The notes: generated from the letters alone by a model not told the origin. A stretch of DNA of 64,000 nt from Aquarana catesbeiana (GCF_042186555.1 NC_133326.1:100317452-100381451), one strand, 5' to 3'. Shown: positions 23,440 through 35,460, counted from the first letter of the stretch. Program-made: numbers and translations.

Positions 23440-24088
23440 TTAAACCACTATGATGGCGATCAATGGCGGGATTTTCATGGGGTCAGTCCTCCACACTGTA
23501 ATGTAGAGGGACACTGTGATATAAAGAGGATTGCACTGTACAGGGGCAATGATTACAGTATAATAATTACAGTGCAGTCCCCTTTTATATCAGAGTGCTC
23601 TTTTACATTACAGTGCCCCTTGCAGTCACCCCCCCCCCTTTTTTTCTCTAATCACAGTGCCCTCCTTTACATTTCTGCCTCCCATGAACAGTCCTACCTT
23701 CGGCAGGGCAGAGGCAGGATTTAGCCCGTGTGTCTTCTCTACGGTCTCCTGCCCTGCCGTCGATGTCATCCTATCAGCAGGGCAGGGGGCCGGAGGAGCT
23801 GCCGATCTGGATCATATCAACAAGTGGGTGATTACCCACTTGTTGTTATGAAAAGACTCCCGATCTCTGTGCGGCTCTCCAGCTCCTCCCACCCCCTTGC
23901 TCTGCTGTTAGAATGACATCATTGGTGGGGTGGGAAAGCAGGGAGAGGGAACACAGGCATGGGTCGCATAGCGGGAGATGAGCAGTGACTGTGGTCTGTG
24001 TTAGCCCTCTCCGGACTGTGGCCGCTGCTTGGTCAACAGGACATGGACCAGTACTGGTCTGCGGCCCGGGAGTTGGAAACCCCTGCAT
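23440..24088. repeat. GC-rich repeat mosaic with a hAT-like end
   Basis: 23490-23630 contains inverted pairs (CTGTAATGTAGAGGG / TTTTACATTACAG, and ATTACAGTATAATAATTACAGTG). The right edge CTGCGGCCCGGGAGTTGG, AAACCCCTG is a typical hAT-like terminus (reverse CAGGGGTTTCCAACTCCC). A duplicated GCAGGGCAG and GATGTCATC / GACATCAT pair lies between. The left boundary is unclear. Confidence 0.4.
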
Positions 24089-24090
24089 TA

Positions 24091-25022
24091 TCTAGCTCTT
24101 GTTATGCGACCTAGCAGCTCCGGCCAACCAGGCAATTGCCTGGTGTGCCCTATGGCCAGTCCGGGCCCAGCGACAGCCAGAAAACAAACCTTTCCAGAAA
24201 GTGGTCAGCAATGCTAACCTCCTCATTTCTTTCAATACAGATTTATGTGTATATACGAAGATGCTTGTAGATGTCTCTCTGCTTTTTCTTTTATTAGAGA
24301 AGAATAGACTTGTCAAATGTGCAAAAAGTACACAATCAATATTCCATAATTAGAGCAAGGTACAGTACAGTGTGCGGTGCGGTGTAGAGCAGCAGATGCA
24401 GAAAGTGCGATCCAAGGATACCTACTGCAAAAACAAGGAACCATACTCAAGTCAAAAAGCAACATGACCCTCATGGCCCCCATGATGTCTCCGCACTTTT
24501 AAGTGGAGTCAGTTACATTTAGTGAAGTGGGGAAATAGAGAAATACAGTTCTGATAAACTGAAACCACATCCTTCTCTAGGCAGCAGCGGTGTCTGATGC
24601 TACACAAAATCAAACGGGTTGTGTGAATTCAGAACAGCTGGCGTATACCTCCCATGCCACAAACTCTGCTTTCCTGGCATTTCACCCTTGTTTACATGTA
24701 TAACTAAAAAGTACTAGATAGCTGTTACCCAAGACTGTGTCAAGTGTTTGCTTAGGTTTTATAATTAAGGGCTTAATCAACGTCATAAAGTGCAAAATGT
24801 GCAGTCAGCAAATCACAATGTTTGCTAAAAGTGTATTCACTTGAAACTTTTGAAGTTTTCCAAAAATATGTCTGAAATAACAAAATGTATTATTTTAAAT
24901 GAGAACATTCTAAATGTTGTTATAAATAATGGCAGGTAGGAAAATATGTTCTGAGTGTTTAAAGTGGAATTTCAGCCAAAGAGCGCAGAGGGGTAAAACT
25001 TCGGTCAGATTTTTATTGCTGT
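24091..25022. other. Intron sequence, mostly unique
   Basis: A short GTGCGGTGCGGTG run is at 24371. Nothing else recognised. Confidence 0.35.
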
Positions 25023-26384
25023 CCATCATGCAGACTGGACGTTTTTTGGACTTTTTTACAGCAGCTGTTTTTGGCTTCAGACGTTTTTTTTTCTACAGTC
25101 AATAAACTCCCCATCATGTTATCCTACGTGTCCAAGCACACATAGGCCGTTATCAGCAGTTTTTGGCTGGGGCGTTTTTTGGCTTTAACCACTTAAGGAC
25201 TGAGCCTCTTTCTGAGATTTGGTGTTTACGAGTTAAAAACAGGTTTTTCTTGCTAGAAAATTACTTAGAACCCCCAAACATTATATATATATAATATAGT
25301 TTTCTGACACCATAGAGAATAAAATGGCGGTTGTTACAATACTTTCTGTCACACCGTATTTGCTCAGAAGTCTTACAAGCGCACTTTTGTTTTGGAAAAA
25401 ATACACTTTTTTGAGTTAAAAAAATAAGACGACATAGGCGACATTTAAACAAAATTCTACAGGTTGCATTTTTAGACTTACAGGGGAGGTCTAAGGCTAG
25501 AATTATTGCTCTCGCTCTACCGATCGTGGCGATACCTAATATGTGTGGTTTGAACACCGTTTTCCTATGCGGACGCTGCTCACGTATGCGTTCACTTCTG
25601 CACGCGAGCTCGTTTAAAAAAAAATTTTTTTTTTTTCTTATTTATTTTACCTTTTATTTTATATTTTACACTGTCCGTCACTTTTATTCCTATTACAAGG
25701 GATGTAAACATCCCTTGTAATAGAAAAAAAGCATGACAGAACCTCTTAAATATAAGATCTGGGGTCAAAAAGACCTCAGATCTCATATTTAAACTAAAAT
25801 GCAATAAATAATTTTTTTTTTTTTTTTTTTTTTTATGTCATTTGAAGAAAAAAATAAAAATTAAAAAATGTCCCTTTAGGAGCTATGGGCGGAAGTGACC
25901 CGGCAGTGCTATGGAGACAGGTGGGGGCCATCTTCCCCTCATTTTTCTCCATTCCAAGCCAGGGACAGGACACGATCGCCTCCGCCGCTGCCAACAGCTT
26001 CGGAAAGTGGCAGAGGGGGGCCTTCTTCCGCCGCCGATTAAAACTGATCTCGTGGCGAATCCACCGCAGAGACCACTTTTATCTTAAAGCGGACCGTCCG
26101 CTGAAGAAGTGGATACCGGGGTTATGGCAGCTAGCCATCAAAAAACAAGACTAGTGGGTTCTTAGAGGAGTTTTTCAGCTGTTTTCACGACTAAAAACGC
26201 TCTAACGTCAAAAAACACATAAACGCGGCTCCCCAGAGTTTAACGTTTTTGATCCATTGAAAAAGAAAAAAACTCTAATAAACGCTAAAACCGCTATTGC
26301 AAAAACGTTAAAAAATGTTGAAAAACTCACAGCAAAGCTATTGGCGTTTTTATAAAATTATTTTAACGTCCAGTGTGCATGAGA
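25023..26384. repeat. CATGCACACTGGACGTT element split by another insertion
   Basis: The left end CATCATGCAGACTGGACGTT (25027) and right end AACGTCCAGTGTGCATGAG are inverted. Both arms are rich in CAGCTGTTTT, GCGTTTTT and AAAACGC words. The middle 25185-26132 is a separate TTAACCACTTAAGG element, so the arms are now 160 and 250 bp. Confidence 0.6.
25185..26132. repeat. TTAACCACTTAAGG element E1 (3' truncated)
   Basis: It starts TTAACCACTTAAGGACTGAG. It contains the inverted pair CTATTACAAGGGATGT / ACATCCCTTGTAATAG and CAGATCTCATATTTAA / AAATATAAGATCTG, then a GC-rich tail ending CAGCTAGCC, where similarity to the complete E2 tail stops. It inserted at a TTAA (25185-25188) of the surrounding element. 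It shares its 3' 600 bp with E2. Confidence 0.7.
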
Positions 26385-26963
26385 TCGCGGCGATACCTCA
26401 CATGTGTGGTTTGAACACCGTTTTCATATGCGGGTGCTACTCGCGTATGCATTCGCTTCTGCACGCGAGCTCGTCGGGATAGGGCGCGTTTAAAATTTTT
26501 TTTATTATTATTATTTTGCCTTTTTTATTTTTTATTTTTACACTGTTTAAAAAAAAAATGCCACTTTTATTCCTATTACAAGGAATGTAAACATCCCTTG
26601 TAATAGAAAATAGCATGACAGGACCTCTTAAATATGAGATCTGGGGGTCAAAAACACCTCAGATATCATATTTACACTAAAATGCATACCTGACAGGAGA
26701 ACAGACGCGATCACCTCCGCCGCTGCTGACGGCTCCGGTAAGCGCCAGAGGGCATTGGATCGCGGCAGGAGGGGGGGGCCTCTCTTGCCACCGATAAAAG
26801 TGATCTTGCGGCGAATCCGCCACAGAGACCACTTTTATCTTGTAGTGGACCGCCCGCTGAAGATGGGGATACCGGGGTTATAGCAGCTAGCTGCTGCCAT
26901 AACAATGATATCCTCCTTCAAACAGCCGCCGTATTATACGGCGGGCGGTCCGTAAATGGTTAA
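26385..26963. repeat. TTAACCACTTAAGG element E2 (5' truncated)
   Basis: From GATCGCGGCGATACCTCACA it parallels E1 from 25524 in the same orientation (TGTGTGGTTTGAACACCG, CTGCACGCGAGCTCG, TTCCTATTACAAGG), offset about 862 bp. It keeps the right end CCGTAAATGGTTAA that E1 lacks. The short palindrome GCCGCCGTATTATACGGCGG sits at 26923-26942. Confidence 0.7.
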
Positions 26964-27125
26964 ATACCTTCCCAAAAGCAAAGGCTAAATACATGTTGTC
27001 TTAGATACCTTCAACATCTATGAATTGTTAAATGTTCACCTGTAGCACATAACCTTGTTCTTATTTAAAGCCAATCTTGCTTGAGGTGATTCGTTTATAG
27101 AGGTTCCAAAGTTGTTGTATTCCTT

Positions 27126-27394
27126 TGAGCTGGCCATAGACAGTTTGAATCTTGGCCGGCTCAGCAGGAACCCGGCTGAGATTCAAACAATGTAGGGGCA
27201 GGCTGAATGTACCCAAGTTGGTCGATCAATCAACCAGGCTGCTGTATTTTACATGCGATTCTTGCTAGAGGCTGTTAGAACACGATGACTCTGCGGGAGG
27301 GATTCTCCTGTCAACACTGTCTATGTGGATGGGGTAATCGATTACATTTCTTTCCTGCAGGAAGGAAATTGACTGTGTCGATGGCCGGCCTTAG
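27126..27394. repeat. GCTGGCCATA-ended miniature element
   Basis: GAGCTGGCCATAGACAGT at the left and ACTGTGTCGATGGCCGGCCTTAG at the right are inverted. Inner pairs are TTTGAATC / GATTCAAA and GCCGGCTCAG / CTGAG. Non-coding. Confidence 0.65.
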
Positions 27395-27771
27395 TCCTAT
27401 ATATTGGGCCCCCCCACCCTCCTTGGACCTGGCATTATGGAATGGTTTATCAGGTTATGTCCTGATGGCGTCTTGGCATGACATAGGAGTTCAGGTTGTG
27501 TTACAGCTGTCTGTCCATACTGTATCAGTGGCCTGTAGGCCTAAGGGGACCTGCAATGTTTTACTAAATGTGAAAAAATAAATAATTTGTGGATTGGAGT
27601 AACATGAGCTCAGAAATATGCTGTCTTTCTGTACATTGTAGGCAGGGTCATATTACTCCAACTTGAGGTAAGCTATTGTCTAGATGTGGCTGCTGCCCCT
27701 AGCAGTCCTGTCCACCTAAACCCAGGCCTGCGTGTTCTGGTAACATATCCAGGATTGAAAATAAAAAACTT

Positions 27772-28021
27772 TGGGTACTTTCACACTGCACAGGTTACCC
27801 GTGCTTTGCCATAGACTTCCATTAGATCGGATGTTTTTGGTGCGTTTTCTTAAAGCACACCAAAAGTCCTGCATACTGCATCTTTGGTGCGCTTTCAGAA
27901 ACGCACCAAAAACACCTGTTCTAATAGAAGTCTATGGGTAGCCCACACGCAAATCGCAGATACCCTGCCCTGCACCCGCGCAGGGGGCACACTGCAGCGG
28001 AGCAGTGTGAAAGGGGCCTTA
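27772..28021. repeat. TTTCACACTGC-ended miniature element
   Basis: GGTACTTTCACACTGC at the left pairs with GCAGTGTGAAAGGGGCC at the right. Inner pairs are ATAGACTTCCATTAGA / TCTAATAGAAGTCTAT and TTTTTGGTGCG / CGCACCAAAAA. The whole 250 bp folds on itself. Confidence 0.75.
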
Positions 28022-28143
28022 TTCAGTATACAAGTATGGAATGTGTATCTCAATATTCAAAAGCTCAAAAAGAAAAATGTTATCTCTTTCCAGTAAAAAT
28101 ACCATCCTAAACTAAAATGGCCAAAGTCTGCTTCTGGCTAAAC

Positions 28144-28609
28144 TTAAAGTGGACCTTCAGTAATTTTTTCATTTTTCTATCTATTAAATCTTCTGTCCTT
28201 GTTGTTTTTGGATAGTAAGAACATTTTATTTCTGCCAGTAAATACCTTATACAGCCCACTTCCTGTTTCTTGTCTGTTAAAAAGCCTTGGCTTATGACAT
28301 CATGCACAGCTCTCTCACTCTCGTGAGAGTTTGCCAGGAAGGGGGGGTGAGTCATAAGAGGGTCAATGAGTGCTGCAGGGCTGGAGGTGTGTCTGTGTAA
28401 ATCCACGAAGTGAACAGGCAGGAACTTCAGCTGCCCACAGTTGAAATGGTTGCAGCCAACCTTGGTGAAGAGAGATATCTGCAGCATATTTGGCAAGTAC
28501 AGAATCACAGTATTTATAATATAATATGCAAAGTGGTTGGAGGGAAGCTTCAGAATGGCAAAGATGTTTTTATTACAAGTTAGATGAGCATCCTGCAGTT
28601 CCTCTTTAA
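28144..28609. repeat. TTAA-bounded element with AAAGTGGACCTTCAG end
   Basis: It runs from TTAAAGTGGACCTTCAGTA to ATCCTGCAGTTCCTCTTTAA, bounded by TTAA. The last TTAA (28606-28609) is also the first of the next element. The 187-codon minus-strand frame 28107-28670 covers this repeat end to end; it has no domain I recognise and is treated as repeat-derived. Confidence 0.65.
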
Positions 28610-29587
28610 CCACTAAAGCCCCGGACCATTTGGCTGGCCAAAGACCAGAGCACTTTTTGCGATTCGGCACTGCGTCGCTTTAACTGACAACTGCGCAGCC
28701 GTGCGACATGGCTCCCAAACAAAATTGACGTCCTTTTTTCCCCACAGAGTTTTCTTTTGGTGGTGTTTGATCACCTCTGCGTTTATTTTTTGCGCTATAA
28801 ACAAAAAAAGAGCGGCAATTTTGAAAAAAACATTATTTTTTACTTTTTGCTATAATAAATATCCCCAAAAAATATATTAAAAAAAAAAACATTTTTTATC
28901 CCTCAGTTTAGGCCGATACGTATTCTTCTACATATTTTTGGTAAAAAAAAACGCAATAAGCGTTTATTGATTGGTTTGCACAAAAGTTATAGCGTCTACA
29001 AAATAGGGGATAGTTTTATGGCTTTTTTTTTTTTTTTTTACTAGTAATAGTAGCGATCAGCGATTTTTTTCGTGACTGTGAAATTATGGTGGACAGATCT
29101 GACACTTTTGGCGCTATTTATATCACATTTATACAGCGATCAGTGTGATTAAAAATGCATTGATTAATTGTGACTGGCAGTGAAGGGGTTAACCAGGAGG
29201 GGGCGTTGCAGGGGTTAAGTGTCCTAGGGAGTGATTCTAACTGTGGGGGGGGGGGGGGGGGCTACGTGTGATACGACACTGATCACCGCTCCCGATTACA
29301 GGGAGCGGTGATCAGTGTCACTAGGCAGAACGGGGAAATGCTTGTTTACATCAGCATTTCCCCGTTCTTCCTCTCCGTGAGACGATCGCGGGTATCCCTG
29401 CGGACATCAAGTCTGCGGGACCCGCGATCGCACTCATGGAGCTAGCGACAGGGTCGCGCGTGCCGGCGGTAGCACGCACGCGACCACACGGCGGCAAATT
29501 TAAAGGGACGTACCTGTGCCGCCATTTGCCTGTCTGTGCCATACTGCCAACGTATATATGTACATGCGGCGGCCGGCAAGTGTTTAA
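28606..29587. repeat. TTAACCACTAAAGCC element E3, apparently full length
   Basis: TTAACCACTAAAGCCCCGG at the left and GGCCGGCAAGTGTTTAA at the right are inverted, with TTAA at both ends. Inside are a GCGCTATAAACAAAAA stretch, a G18 run at 29245-29262, the hairpin TGATCACCGCTCCC / GGGAGCGGTGATCA (29280-29315) and AACGGGGAAATGC / GCATTTCCCCGTT (29330-29365). It ends about 300 bp before klf13 exon 2. No transposase frame. Confidence 0.75.
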
Positions 29588-29869
29588 GAACACTGGCAAA
29601 AATATAACAGAAGAAAGCAATGTCAGAAACATTTTGGGAAAACAAAAGTTTTTTTTATGTTCAGGTTAGCTTCTTGCATGCATTATTTAAATTGTGGTTC
29701 GAATTACAGAAAAAATGTAGGCTTTTAAAATACGTTATATTAGATTGCACACCTGTATGCCGTTGTGTTCCACAAACTATGGTCCTGTACACTGCTGTCA
29801 TTGTACTTAATTTATGTCTTTCCAAACCCACCTGTCTTACCCAAAAACATGTGCATATGCCTTCACTAA

Positions 29870-29897
29870 CCTTTTTCTGTTTCTGTTGTTCATAGGT
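29870..29897 (+). promoter_or_regulatory. klf13: klf13 intron 1 splice acceptor
   Basis: A T-rich tract (CTTTTTCTGTTTCTGTTGTT) leads into CATAG at 29891-29895. The exon opens with GT, which finishes a glycine codon begun on exon 1 (G|GT, phase 1). The KLF family commonly splits the zinc finger 1-2 linker at this glycine. The frame is open upstream of the acceptor, but that upstream peptide (from about 29814) has no KLF similarity and is read as intron. Confidence 0.85.
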
Positions 29898-30188
29898 GAG
29901 AAGCCTTTCGAATGCAGTTGGGAAGAATGCAACAAGAAGTTTGCTAGGTCAGACGAGCTTGCTAGACACTACCGCACTCATACCGGAGAGAAGAAATTCT
30001 GCTGTCCAATTTGTGAAAAGCGCTTTATGCGCAGTGACCACCTGACCAAGCATGCCCGCCGCCATGCCAATTTCCAGCCCAGCATGCTTAAAGGGCGAGG
30101 GGGCGCCAGCTCTAGAAACGGATCTGTCAGCGACTACAGCCGTTCTGACGCATCTAGTCCTGCTATCAGCCCAGCAAGCTCCCCTTAA
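29896..30188 (+). CDS. klf13: Krueppel-like factor 13, last coding exon (zinc fingers 2-3 and C terminus)
   Basis: KLF13 is a nuclear C2H2 zinc-finger transcription factor of the SP/KLF family that binds GC- and CACCC-box promoters. The exon gives 96 residues after a split glycine codon (phase-1 acceptor) and ends in TAA at 30186-30188. Zinc finger 2 has C6, C11, H24, H28 (C-x4-C-x12-H-x3-H) with recognition helix RSDELARH. The linker is THTGEKK. Zinc finger 3 has C36, C39, H52, H56 with helix RSDHLTKH. The tail is Ser-rich (SDYSRSDASSP, ending SPASSP); this tail and the CNKKFARSDELARHYRTH stretch fit KLF13 better than KLF9, 14 or 16, judged from family knowledge. Zinc finger 1 and the N-terminal domain lie on an upstream exon outside the window, as expected for a two-exon gene. 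No stop, frameshift or missing zinc ligand is seen. Paralogue assignment is strong but was not checked by search. Confidence 0.93.
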
Positions 30189-31888
30189 GTCTACTTGCAC
30201 TGGACATTAGCACTTTTCCTCTGCTAATGTGGAATACTTTGGGAAATGAACTTTTTCTTACCTGCATTTAACGTTTTTTTATTTTATGTTTTTGATTTGT
30301 AAGTGGTTTAAGACGACTTATTTTAAACTAACAGAACAAATACCAGTTACCAATATAAGGAACACGTCCTTTCTACTTTTCCTGGCTGCCTTTCGCTTGG
30401 ATTTCCAGAATTCTCTTAACAAATCTATTTTGGATCTCCAAAATTTTACAGGTGATTCTGTCTTGGATCTTCAGAATTCAGTACTTTCTCCGTTTTCTAC
30501 CTCCAGATTTCATGAAATCTTCTGCTTTTGTATAGAAAATACATATATCTCTATAAAACCATAACCCCGTACACTAAATGTCACAGAACTATACAAGTCT
30601 GTCCTGGATCAGACCTCCTTCAATTCATCTCTTGTGTATTTGGAAAATCTCCTAAACCCGTCTCTTGCAGTCATATTCCTCAATTGCTATACATCATGTT
30701 TGTCTCCAGTTCATCAAAAGATAAAATATACTTCCAAAAGGACAACAAGCAAATAAACTACTTTCTTCACCTCAGGACACAAAAAAAAAAACTTGCACAA
30801 CAAAAGCATTTATCTACAGCTTACAGTTCAACAATGTTGAATCTCACCTCCTCTTCAATACTCCCCTCTCTCAGGGATTGGTTTTTAGGTTATAAGAGTA
30901 CAATGAAGTCAAATTCTTACTGCAGCCTTATCCTTTGTGAGGTTCTACTCTCAATTTTCCTTTTTATTTTTTTTCTTTGCACTCAAAATTTGGTTTGGTA
31001 ATGGGCACAATGCGAAGTCTTGGAACGTGGTGCCCGTATAGTGCTGTGGTAATTCTGGTTTTGTTGCGGTCGTTTTTAATTTTTTTTTTTTTTAATGATT
31101 TCAATGTATATATTATTCCTAGCCATGTCAAATATGTACACACGTGCGTAAAACAAACACATGCACACACACACACGTGCACACACATACATATACGCTT
31201 GTGTGAATGGTGTTGTTCAGCTTTGTGGCTATTTTAAGTATCAGTATAAGTTTAGTATTTTCTTTGATTATACTTACGCGTAATGCTCAAGGGCTGTACT
31301 GTAAACTCTACAATGAGCATTCTATACATTTCAATCTAGGATGGATTCAGTGCACTTTCTTTCTTTGTATCAGGTCATGAATTTAAAGAGCCTCTTACCG
31401 AGTCACTGTTGATAAGTGCCTGAGAAAGCAGCACTACCTGCGATCAAGCCACTATGGTTGCCATTAATCAGAAAGTTAACAGGCTGTCACAAAATTTAAG
31501 CCAAATTACTATACCTGTTTGCTGACACTACTGAACGGCATGTATGATTATAATTGAATTCTAGGCAGCTATGTCTACATGCTATCATGTATGAATATTA
31601 CTATTTAACGTACCTTAGAAATGGCTTCTGTAAAAATGCTTAAAGCTGAACTCTTGGCAGTACACAGATAAAATACATATATGGGAGCTGTTTTACATTT
31701 CAAAGGATTTATTGTCCATCCAGTGCTGAGATTTTTCCCATCCCTACCACACAGCACAGCTGGGCCACTTTCTCTATTACAGTTATATTCTGTAGAATGG
31801 ATACAGTGGTGTCCTCTCTCCATCCCCAGCCTGCTGACTAGACAGTAAAAGAGTAGTAGCAGACTGATTAGGTTATCTCTTTTCTGAC

Positions 31889-32257
31889 TTATGCCTGGTG
31901 CACACTACTAGTTTTTCTTTTTTTCGATCAACCCAGCGGGTTGAACAAAAAAAAAACCTGACAGCTCCATTTGGAGCCGCTGTACTGACGATCCAACGTT
32001 AGTACAGCGATCTCCTCCGCTGAGCTGTTGTGTTCTGACAGCGGGAAGCCCCCTTCCAGAACACTCTGATTTAGCGGTCTCCACCATTGGCTGGGAGCCA
32101 GTCAGCTGCTGGTTTTCCACCATGCTTGTCTGACAAAAGCTGGCCAAACGGACAGCTTCTGTCGGACTGAGTGCCTCACACACGGGCCAAATGTTGGTAG
32201 TTTTTTATTGAACCGGCCATTGTCACCCGACATTTGGCCTATGTGTATTAGGCTTAA
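31889..32257. repeat. CAACCCAxxxxGTTGAAC family element, copy 2
   Basis: It runs from TTATGCCTGGTGCACACTAC to TATGTGTATTAGGCTTAA. It carries the shared words ATCAACCCAGCGGGTTGAAC, GAGCTGTTGTGTTCTGACAG, CAGCTGCTGGTTTTCCA and GCCAAATGTTGG in the same order as 41993-42353 and reversed relative to 19790-20096. It lies in the probable klf13 3' UTR. Confidence 0.78.
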
Positions 32258-34275
32258 GTCCTGTTTTTTTGTCAGATTATTTACATGCAGCTAACCTAAT
32301 TAGTATCCAGTCCTGCCCTTCCAATTCCCAGTCTGCTGTAGTGGGGATTGTAAGTGGCTGATACCAAGTCAATTACAAGAATTTTACACCAGTTGGATTT
32401 AAAGAAATACATGTAACAAACTTTAATGACTACCTAGCTGCATTTATTTTTGTATTTTATATTTGCTTGGAGTTCAGCCTTAACATATGAAAATTTAAAC
32501 CAAAGTTTCACTCAAAAATATTGACTTTTGAGATTAGCTTGGTGTGAAAGGTGAACAGGGTGCTTCTTGTGTCAATTTATATAGTTATGGACCCATTTGT
32601 GTGAACCTCCACCATCAGTCTTCCCCTATTGCTGTTAAATTGCCAGAGTTATCAGTTGAGCGCTTTATGATTCACCATCAGGCACAGCAGTAGAACGGGT
32701 AGAAGGTCAATGGGGAAAGGTCACAATGGCAGATCTTCACAGTAGACATAAGTATTTATAACTTCATTGGTTCAAATAATTGTTAGACTTGAAAATCACC
32801 GAAAATGTGTCAAAGTACTGACAACCTTTAAACCACTGAAAATGGCAATTTCCATTGTAGCTCACCTATTCAAGGGTTTGATAATTAAACATTTGCTCTG
32901 TGAGCCTGTGTAATTCATAGGTTCTAATTTTAATTACACCATTTTGTTAAACATATCCTTTGTTATTTGACCGAAATCCCATTAGTACATTTGTCTTTGT
33001 CACATAGTGCTGCTTGCTCACCAATTTATTCAGATGTGTCTAGGAAGGTGGTACTTCTTCACTATATGGTATGTTTGCATACTGATGCAGCCAGACTAAC
33101 TTGCCATGGTAAGTGGTGCATTGTGGGGCAAGGCCTGCATTCAGTATTTTGCGTTCATGAAGAGGAGCAGAAGTCTGACTACATCTGTATCAAATGTTTT
33201 TTTATGCATAAAACTATCAGCTTCACTACTAATAGGGTATTGCACTTTGGGTTTTTGAGCGTGTTTGTGTATTTCTATATAATATCTATAAATATATAAA
33301 TCTATACATATAAGAAACAGTAAACTGCAATACGGTTTTGTAGCAGGATCTATAAAGCCACAATTTTCATTTTTCTGGTTTTCATTAAAGTACAGCTTTG
33401 TACCACTCTGTAGTTTTACATCAGGATCTTACGTTAGGGTAGGTTTGGAGGATTATAGAAACATTTTAAAAACTATACCTAATGTGAAGTGCTCTTAAGG
33501 GATTCTTACTACTTTCTGTGTTGGTACAGTATGTGTGTATCATGTGTTACAGGGTACAAAGCACATACAGGCTTGTTTAATGTATCAGTGCACAAGGCAG
33601 CGATGATTTGCAAAGTACGATAACCTATGATGTCAGACATTATTCAGGTCAATTGTGGCTCTGATTGGTTGCTGTAGGTTATTGCATTTTCCCATCATCA
33701 TTGTTATTAAGTAAACGCTTTGTGGTGTCAACTACAAAGGGCACTGTGCAGTACACAACTTTATTCTCCAAGTAAAAGGTTCATGTTGAAGTATAATGCT
33801 TTAAAATAATCTACTGCATATGAACTAGTTGTAACTTAGAAGTAAATGCATATTGCAGCTATAAGTTACAGCCTTTATAGACAGACAGACAGACATGCAG
33901 ACAGAGAGAAAGTTGAACAACACAACATCGGACCCACCCAGAAGCACATGGGGGCTTCATAAAATATAGCTGCATTTTCTTGTATAAAGTTTAAAGTGTG
34001 TCTGTGCCAAGTCTAAGTATTGACATATTCTAAATAAGCATCAAAAGCACTTTAAAACAAGACCTCATTTATCTCTGTATCTATTGGCATTATAGTGAAA
34101 TGGATCATTAAAGTTCACAGAGACATGCCACAGCTCATCTCCATTTATTTTCCATGGCAGTCTACCAGCCCTCCAAGGGAAACACACAGCAGATATTTGT
34201 AAGCTACTAGAAACTTAAACCTGACTTTAGAGCCTTTATTGTTCTTCATCTTTGAAGGATCTGTGAGGATGAAGT
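32258..34275. other. Repeat-poor, probable klf13 3' UTR
   Basis: AT-rich and without transposon termini. GACA repeats are at 33878-33902. The ORF 32967-33299 (110 codons) has no recognised motif. Confidence 0.4.
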
Positions 34276-34655
34276 GCAGGCGGTCCCCGGGTTACGAACA
34301 AGGTTCTGTAGGTTTGTTTCTTAAGTTGAATTTGTATGTAAGTCGGAACAGGTAAATTTTTTTAAGTGTAACTCCAGCCAAAAAAATAATTTTTATGTTT
34401 TTCGAATAGCATAGGGAAGGCCTAACACCCCTGTAATGTTGTCCCTGGGACAATTGGATTTTGAAAATTTTGGGTTGTCATGGAAACAAAGATTGGTGAT
34501 AAACCTTGAGTGGAGACACCTTTTTCCCATGATAACTCCTACGGGAGTGAATTTCCCTTCTTAGGGGGTAGATTTCCTCTCACTTTCTGTTTCTCCCTCT
34601 GTTCGTAATTTCAAGTCATTCGTAACTTGAATGTTCTTAACTCAGAGACTGCCTC
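34276..34655. mobile_element. Mariner-like element with GGTCCCCGGGTTACGAAC end
   Basis: GCGGTCCCCGGGTTACGAAC at the left corresponds inversely to TTCTTAACTCAGAGACTGCC at the right, and GTTCGTAA / TTACGAAC words are in inverted register inside. A TTAA-type end (TTAAGTGTAACTCCAGCC, 34362) marks a later insertion in the middle. No transposase. Confidence 0.55.
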
Positions 34656-35460
34656 TAATTTACACAATGTGCAGCTGGAGAGATGAGTGATGGATTGTTT
34701 AAGGCTTTTTATTGCTTGTTACTAATATGCAAACACTATAATGTCCATAAGATAGGCACAGGTGCACTTTACATTAATTTGACTAGACTTTCTGATTTTG
34801 CTATAGATGCAATATTTGTGGAATATCATTAACAGTTCAATGATATCCCATTTTTAGAGTTGCTCTACAAAATTGTCCCTAAAAATAGGATGTTCACTTA
34901 AAAGAGAACTTCAGTCTTGCTACAAATTACTAGCACATATACACATTTCAGATTCAAGCACTTGGTATTCATGTTTTTATTATGAACTGTAGAACTTGGG
35001 TACTGAAGGCTATAAATCTTTTTACAGCAACTGCAGGTTTGAAATGAAAATATTTTACGAGCGCTATCGTACACTATTGTATTGACTTGCAATGTACAGT
35101 ATGTATTGTCAAATCTTTATCCACAGCACACAGTAGTAAAGTAGTCTTGTAGATAGAATTCAATTTTTGCTACAGGTCAAAGAATCCTGGAGAAGCTTTC
35201 TATTCCAAACAGTGGATCCACACACAGTTACGTAGACACAGGTACAGTTACATAGGGCAGAGTTCATTATAGAATATTTTCAGTTGTATTTTGTTTGAAG
35301 TTCTCTTTTAAATGATATTTTTAAAGATGATGAATTTTGAAGATAGCTCTTGTCTGCCAACACAGCTTTCAAGTATTCTGTTTGTCTCTCTCTCTAAGTG
35401 CCCCGCCTCCCCTAGTGCATTGCAGAAGAAAGGAAAAGGAAATCACTGACCAGATTTGAC

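Larger units (their letters stand above)
1..29895 (+). other. klf13: Part of klf13 intron 1 (5' end outside window)
   Basis: No exon encoding KLF zinc finger 1 or the Ala/Pro-rich N-terminal domain was found upstream of the acceptor at 29895. All of 1-29895 is therefore read as intron 1, which would be at least 29.9 kb. Mammalian KLF13 also has a single very long intron at this point. The interval is full of transposon remnants, listed separately. An alternative first exon or an unrelated non-coding transcript cannot be excluded from sequence alone. Confidence 0.7.

Noticed and set aside
28107..28670. 187-codon minus-strand open frame
   Set aside because: It runs across the whole TTAA element 28144-28609 and into the next element, with no domain recognised.
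29814..29895. In-frame upstream extension of the zinc-finger exon
   Set aside because: A polypyrimidine tract and AG precede GT at 29896, and the extra peptide has no KLF similarity, so it is intron.
30528..31001. 157-codon open frame after the klf13 stop
   Set aside because: No start context or domain, lies in the expected 3' UTR, low-complexity Ser/Lys/Phe-rich composition.
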